Assembly: GCA_045641625.1 (NCBI GenBank)
Contig: JAZUHH010000017.1
Span: 1-64,000, forward strand
Reading direction: 5' to 3'
DNA: 64,000 bases
Origin: UBA1723 sp045641625
GTDB taxonomy: Bacteria > Bacteroidota > Bacteroidia > Bacteroidales > Paludibacteraceae
A model generated the notes under the pieces. It was not told the origin of the DNA and made no database searches. It worked only from the letters and a program-made list of their open reading frames with translations. The position numbers were made by a program, and so were the translations under genes. Position 1 is the stretch's first letter. Every line of letters starts with the position of its first letter. Positions 62,179 to 64,000 of the stretch are shown piece after piece.

Positions 62179-62958
62179 ATGAAGATAGCATTTATCGGTG
62201 CAGGTAACATGGGTGGAGCCATCGCAAGAGGACTTTACTCAGCAAAAATATGCAAGGCTGAAGACTTGTTCATCGCAGATCCTTGCCAGGCTAACCTTGA
62301 CTCTTTCAAGGCTCTTGACTCTAACATATTCACTACAACCAACAATAACGAGGCTGTAGAAAAGGCTGAGTATGTAGTCGTAGCAGTAAAGCCATGGTTG
62401 ATGGAGACTGTCTGCACAGGAATCAAGTCAAGCTTGAAGCCCGGACAGCACAAGGTGATTTCTATCGCCGCAGGTGTTGCCCTTGAAACTGTAAAGTCTT
62501 ACGTTGGAGAAGGCATCCACTTGTTCCGCGTACTTCCAAATACGGCTATCGCCCTAAAGGAGAGCATGAGCTTCATTTGCCAGCTAGGAGCAACAAAGGA
62601 AGAGGAAGAAGTTGTATTCAGCCTATTCTCTTCGCTTGGAATGGCTCTAATGATTCCAGAGGGACAGATGAGCGCATTCACTTCGGTAAGCAGCTGCGGT
62701 ATTGCCTATGCACTTCGCTTCCTTCGCGCAATGTCAGAGGGAGCTTGTGAACTTGGCATCAGACCGGATGTAGCACACAAGGTTGTCGCTCAGACAATGA
62801 TCGGTGCAGCTCAGCTTATCCTACAGAACGAGTCTCATCCGGAGGTTGAAATCGACAAGGTTACAACTCCTGGCGGATGGACAATCAAGGGCTTGAATGC
62901 CATGGAGATCAACGGCTTCACAAAGGCTGTGCTTGAAGGCATCAGAGCTAACAAATAA
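62179..62958 (+). CDS. proC: Pyrroline-5-carboxylate reductase
   Basis: The protein has 259 residues; NAD(P)H-dependent last step of proline synthesis. Dinucleotide-binding motif IAFIGAGNMGGAIARGL at residues 3-19, then VVAVKPWLME and VLPNTAIALKESMSFI. The conserved TTPGGWTIKGLNAME region lies near the C-terminus. It is followed by proB 15 nt later, so the proline pathway is an operon. Confidence 0.95.
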   Translation: MKIAFIGAGNMGGAIARGLYSAKICKAEDLFIADPCQANLDSFKALDSNIFTTTNNNEAVEKAEYVVVAVKPWLMETVCTGIKSSLKPGQHKVISIAAGVALETVKSYVGEGIHLFRVLPNTAIALKESMSFICQLGATKEEEEVVFSLFSSLGMALMIPEGQMSAFTSVSSCGIAYALRFLRAMSEGACELGIRPDVAHKVVAQTMIGAAQLILQNESHPEVEIDKVTTPGGWTIKGLNAMEINGFTKAVLEGIRANK

Positions 62959-62973
62959 GAGACTATATAATTT

Positions 62974-64000
62974 ATGCAACAACGATTCAAGCGTATAGCG
63001 ATAAAGGTAGGTTCCAATGTACTGACCAAGAAAGACGGCACACTGGACTTTACCCGCATGTCTGCCATTGTAGATCAAATATCGGAGCTTCACAAGAGTG
63101 GAGTCGAAGTTGTGCTTATCAGTTCCGGAGCTGTAGCCGCAGGCAAGAACAAGGTGCTTGCAGACACTCTTGACGCAGTAAGCCAGCGTCAGCTGTTCTC
63201 TGCAATCGGACAGGTAAAGCTTATCAACCGCTACTATATGCTTTTTCGCGACAATGGAATCACTTGTGGTCAGGTCTTGACAACAAAGGAGAGTTTTCAC
63301 ACCCGCCAGCACTATTTGAACCAGCGCAACTGTATGCAGGTGATGATAGAGAACGGGGTAATTCCTATTGTCAACGAAAATGACACTATATCTTTGACAG
63401 AGCTGATGTTTACTGATAACGACGAGCTTTCAGGACTTGTCGCAACCATGATTGACGCTCAGGCCCTTATCATATTAAGCAACATCGACGGAATCTATAA
63501 CGGAAACCCGGCTGATCCGGAAAGCCAGGTAATCCGAAGGGTTCTTCCTGGCGAGCGTGACCTTTCCCAGTACCTTCAGACTAGCAAATCAAGTCTTGGA
63601 CGCGGAGGCATGCAGTCAAAGATGGGCATCGCAAGCAAGGTTGCTGACGAAGGTGTAGAGGTTATAATAGCTAACGGTAAGAGAGACAACATCATCCTTG
63701 ACCTTCTTGACGACACCAAGGACATTGTCTGCACACGCTTTCTTCCAGACGAGCAGGTGAGCAGTGTAAAGAAGTGGATCGCCCACAGCGAGGGATTCTG
63801 CAAGGGAGAGATCAAGATAGACAACGGTGCAGAGAAAGCCATTATTGCTGACGAAAGATGCTCCATCCTTCCAATAGGAGTCAAGTCTGTCAGCGGTTCG
63901 TTCGAGAAGGGCGACATCGTAAGGGTTGTCTCAGAAAGCGGTGAGCAGATTGCTTTGGGCAAGACTGACTATTCAAGCGCAGAGGCTACGGACATGATCG
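62974..64000 (+). CDS. proB: Glutamate 5-kinase, partial (runs off the window)
   Basis: At least 342 residues; the 3' end is beyond the window. The start is ATG at 62974. The amino acid kinase domain shows KRIAIKVGSNVLTKKDGTLD, LISSGAVAAGK, IPIVNENDTIS, FTDNDELSGLVATMIDA and GRGGMQSKMGIA. A C-terminal PUA-like domain begins at about residue 260 (SILPIGVKSVSGSFEKGD). It phosphorylates glutamate as the first proline step. proA is expected downstream. Confidence 0.94.
   Translation, partial: MQQRFKRIAIKVGSNVLTKKDGTLDFTRMSAIVDQISELHKSGVEVVLISSGAVAAGKNKVLADTLDAVSQRQLFSAIGQVKLINRYYMLFRDNGITCGQVLTTKESFHTRQHYLNQRNCMQVMIENGVIPIVNENDTISLTELMFTDNDELSGLVATMIDAQALIILSNIDGIYNGNPADPESQVIRRVLPGERDLSQYLQTSKSSLGRGGMQSKMGIASKVADEGVEVIIANGKRDNIILDLLDDTKDIVCTRFLPDEQVSSVKKWIAHSEGFCKGEIKIDNGAEKAIIADERCSILPIGVKSVSGSFEKGDIVRVVSESGEQIALGKTDYSSAEATDMI

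Overview
The window is chromosomal DNA from a member of Bacteroidota, most likely order Bacteroidales (Prevotella- or Bacteroides-like). The evidence is: about twenty TAnnTTTG -7 promoter boxes, usually read as TATCTTTG or TACCTTTG; ruvA next to a 2,581-residue sprA (type IX secretion translocon); a type IX sorting domain on a secreted glycosidase; the dapF-dapL lysine pathway; a stand-alone TonB C-terminal domain protein; WG-repeat and SUMF1 secreted proteins; and a DUF6057 membrane protein. The genus cannot be fixed from sequence alone. No insertion sequence, prophage, CRISPR array or rRNA is visible.

Layout. 1-9.3 kb holds a forward information-processing block: topoisomerase IV A, a TonB-domain protein, radA, trmB, dnaG and dprA. 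9.4-16.9 kb holds a membrane protein/lipoprotein pair, a DEAD-box helicase and a CBM20-bearing amylomaltase. 17-19.8 kb (reverse) is an AT-rich group of two paralogous lipoproteins and a SUMF1-domain protein. 19.9-32.3 kb is mostly reverse housekeeping: phosphoglucomutase, tRNA-His, a DUF4268 protein, a TonB-dependent receptor, (forward) ung, dapL-dapF, tex and gyrB. 32.9-33.3 kb carries tRNA-Asp, tRNA-Thr and tRNA-Arg. 33.4-38.4 kb is a forward accessory cassette: HPr-kinase-like protein, signal-peptidase/nucleotidyltransferase fusion, PqqD-like protein and ABC exporter. 38.5-40.1 kb carries a hydrolase, a histidine phosphatase and a small protein. 40.1-52 kb holds the GH16 glycosidase, ruvA, sprA and an OmpA-domain protein. 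52-58.3 kb (reverse) holds a SUMF1/paralogous-domain pseudogene, a WG-repeat protein, an NSS transporter with its tiny MetS-like subunit, and a thioredoxin-like protein. 58.3-64 kb (forward) holds ybeY, an AmpG-like transporter, a zinc metallopeptidase, proC and the start of proB.

The most notable signal is non-coding. Two intergenic regions 20 kb apart and on opposite strands (dnaG-dprA and dapF-tex) carry the same unit: a shared upstream AT-rich element, a perfect sigma-54 (-24/-12) promoter, a conserved start AGCG, a variable 5' hairpin, an identical-to-near-identical core of about 35 nt, a hairpin with a base-pair-compatible change, and an intrinsic terminator. I read these as two members of a sigma-54-dependent small RNA family. 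The second notable item is the PqqD/HPr-kinase-like/nucleotidyltransferase/signal peptidase/ABC exporter cassette, which looks like peptide maturation and export machinery but has no visible precursor or cyclase. The type IX translocon subunit and a GH16 enzyme carrying a type IX sorting domain sit about 1.4 kb apart, so one secretion machine and one likely cargo share the window.
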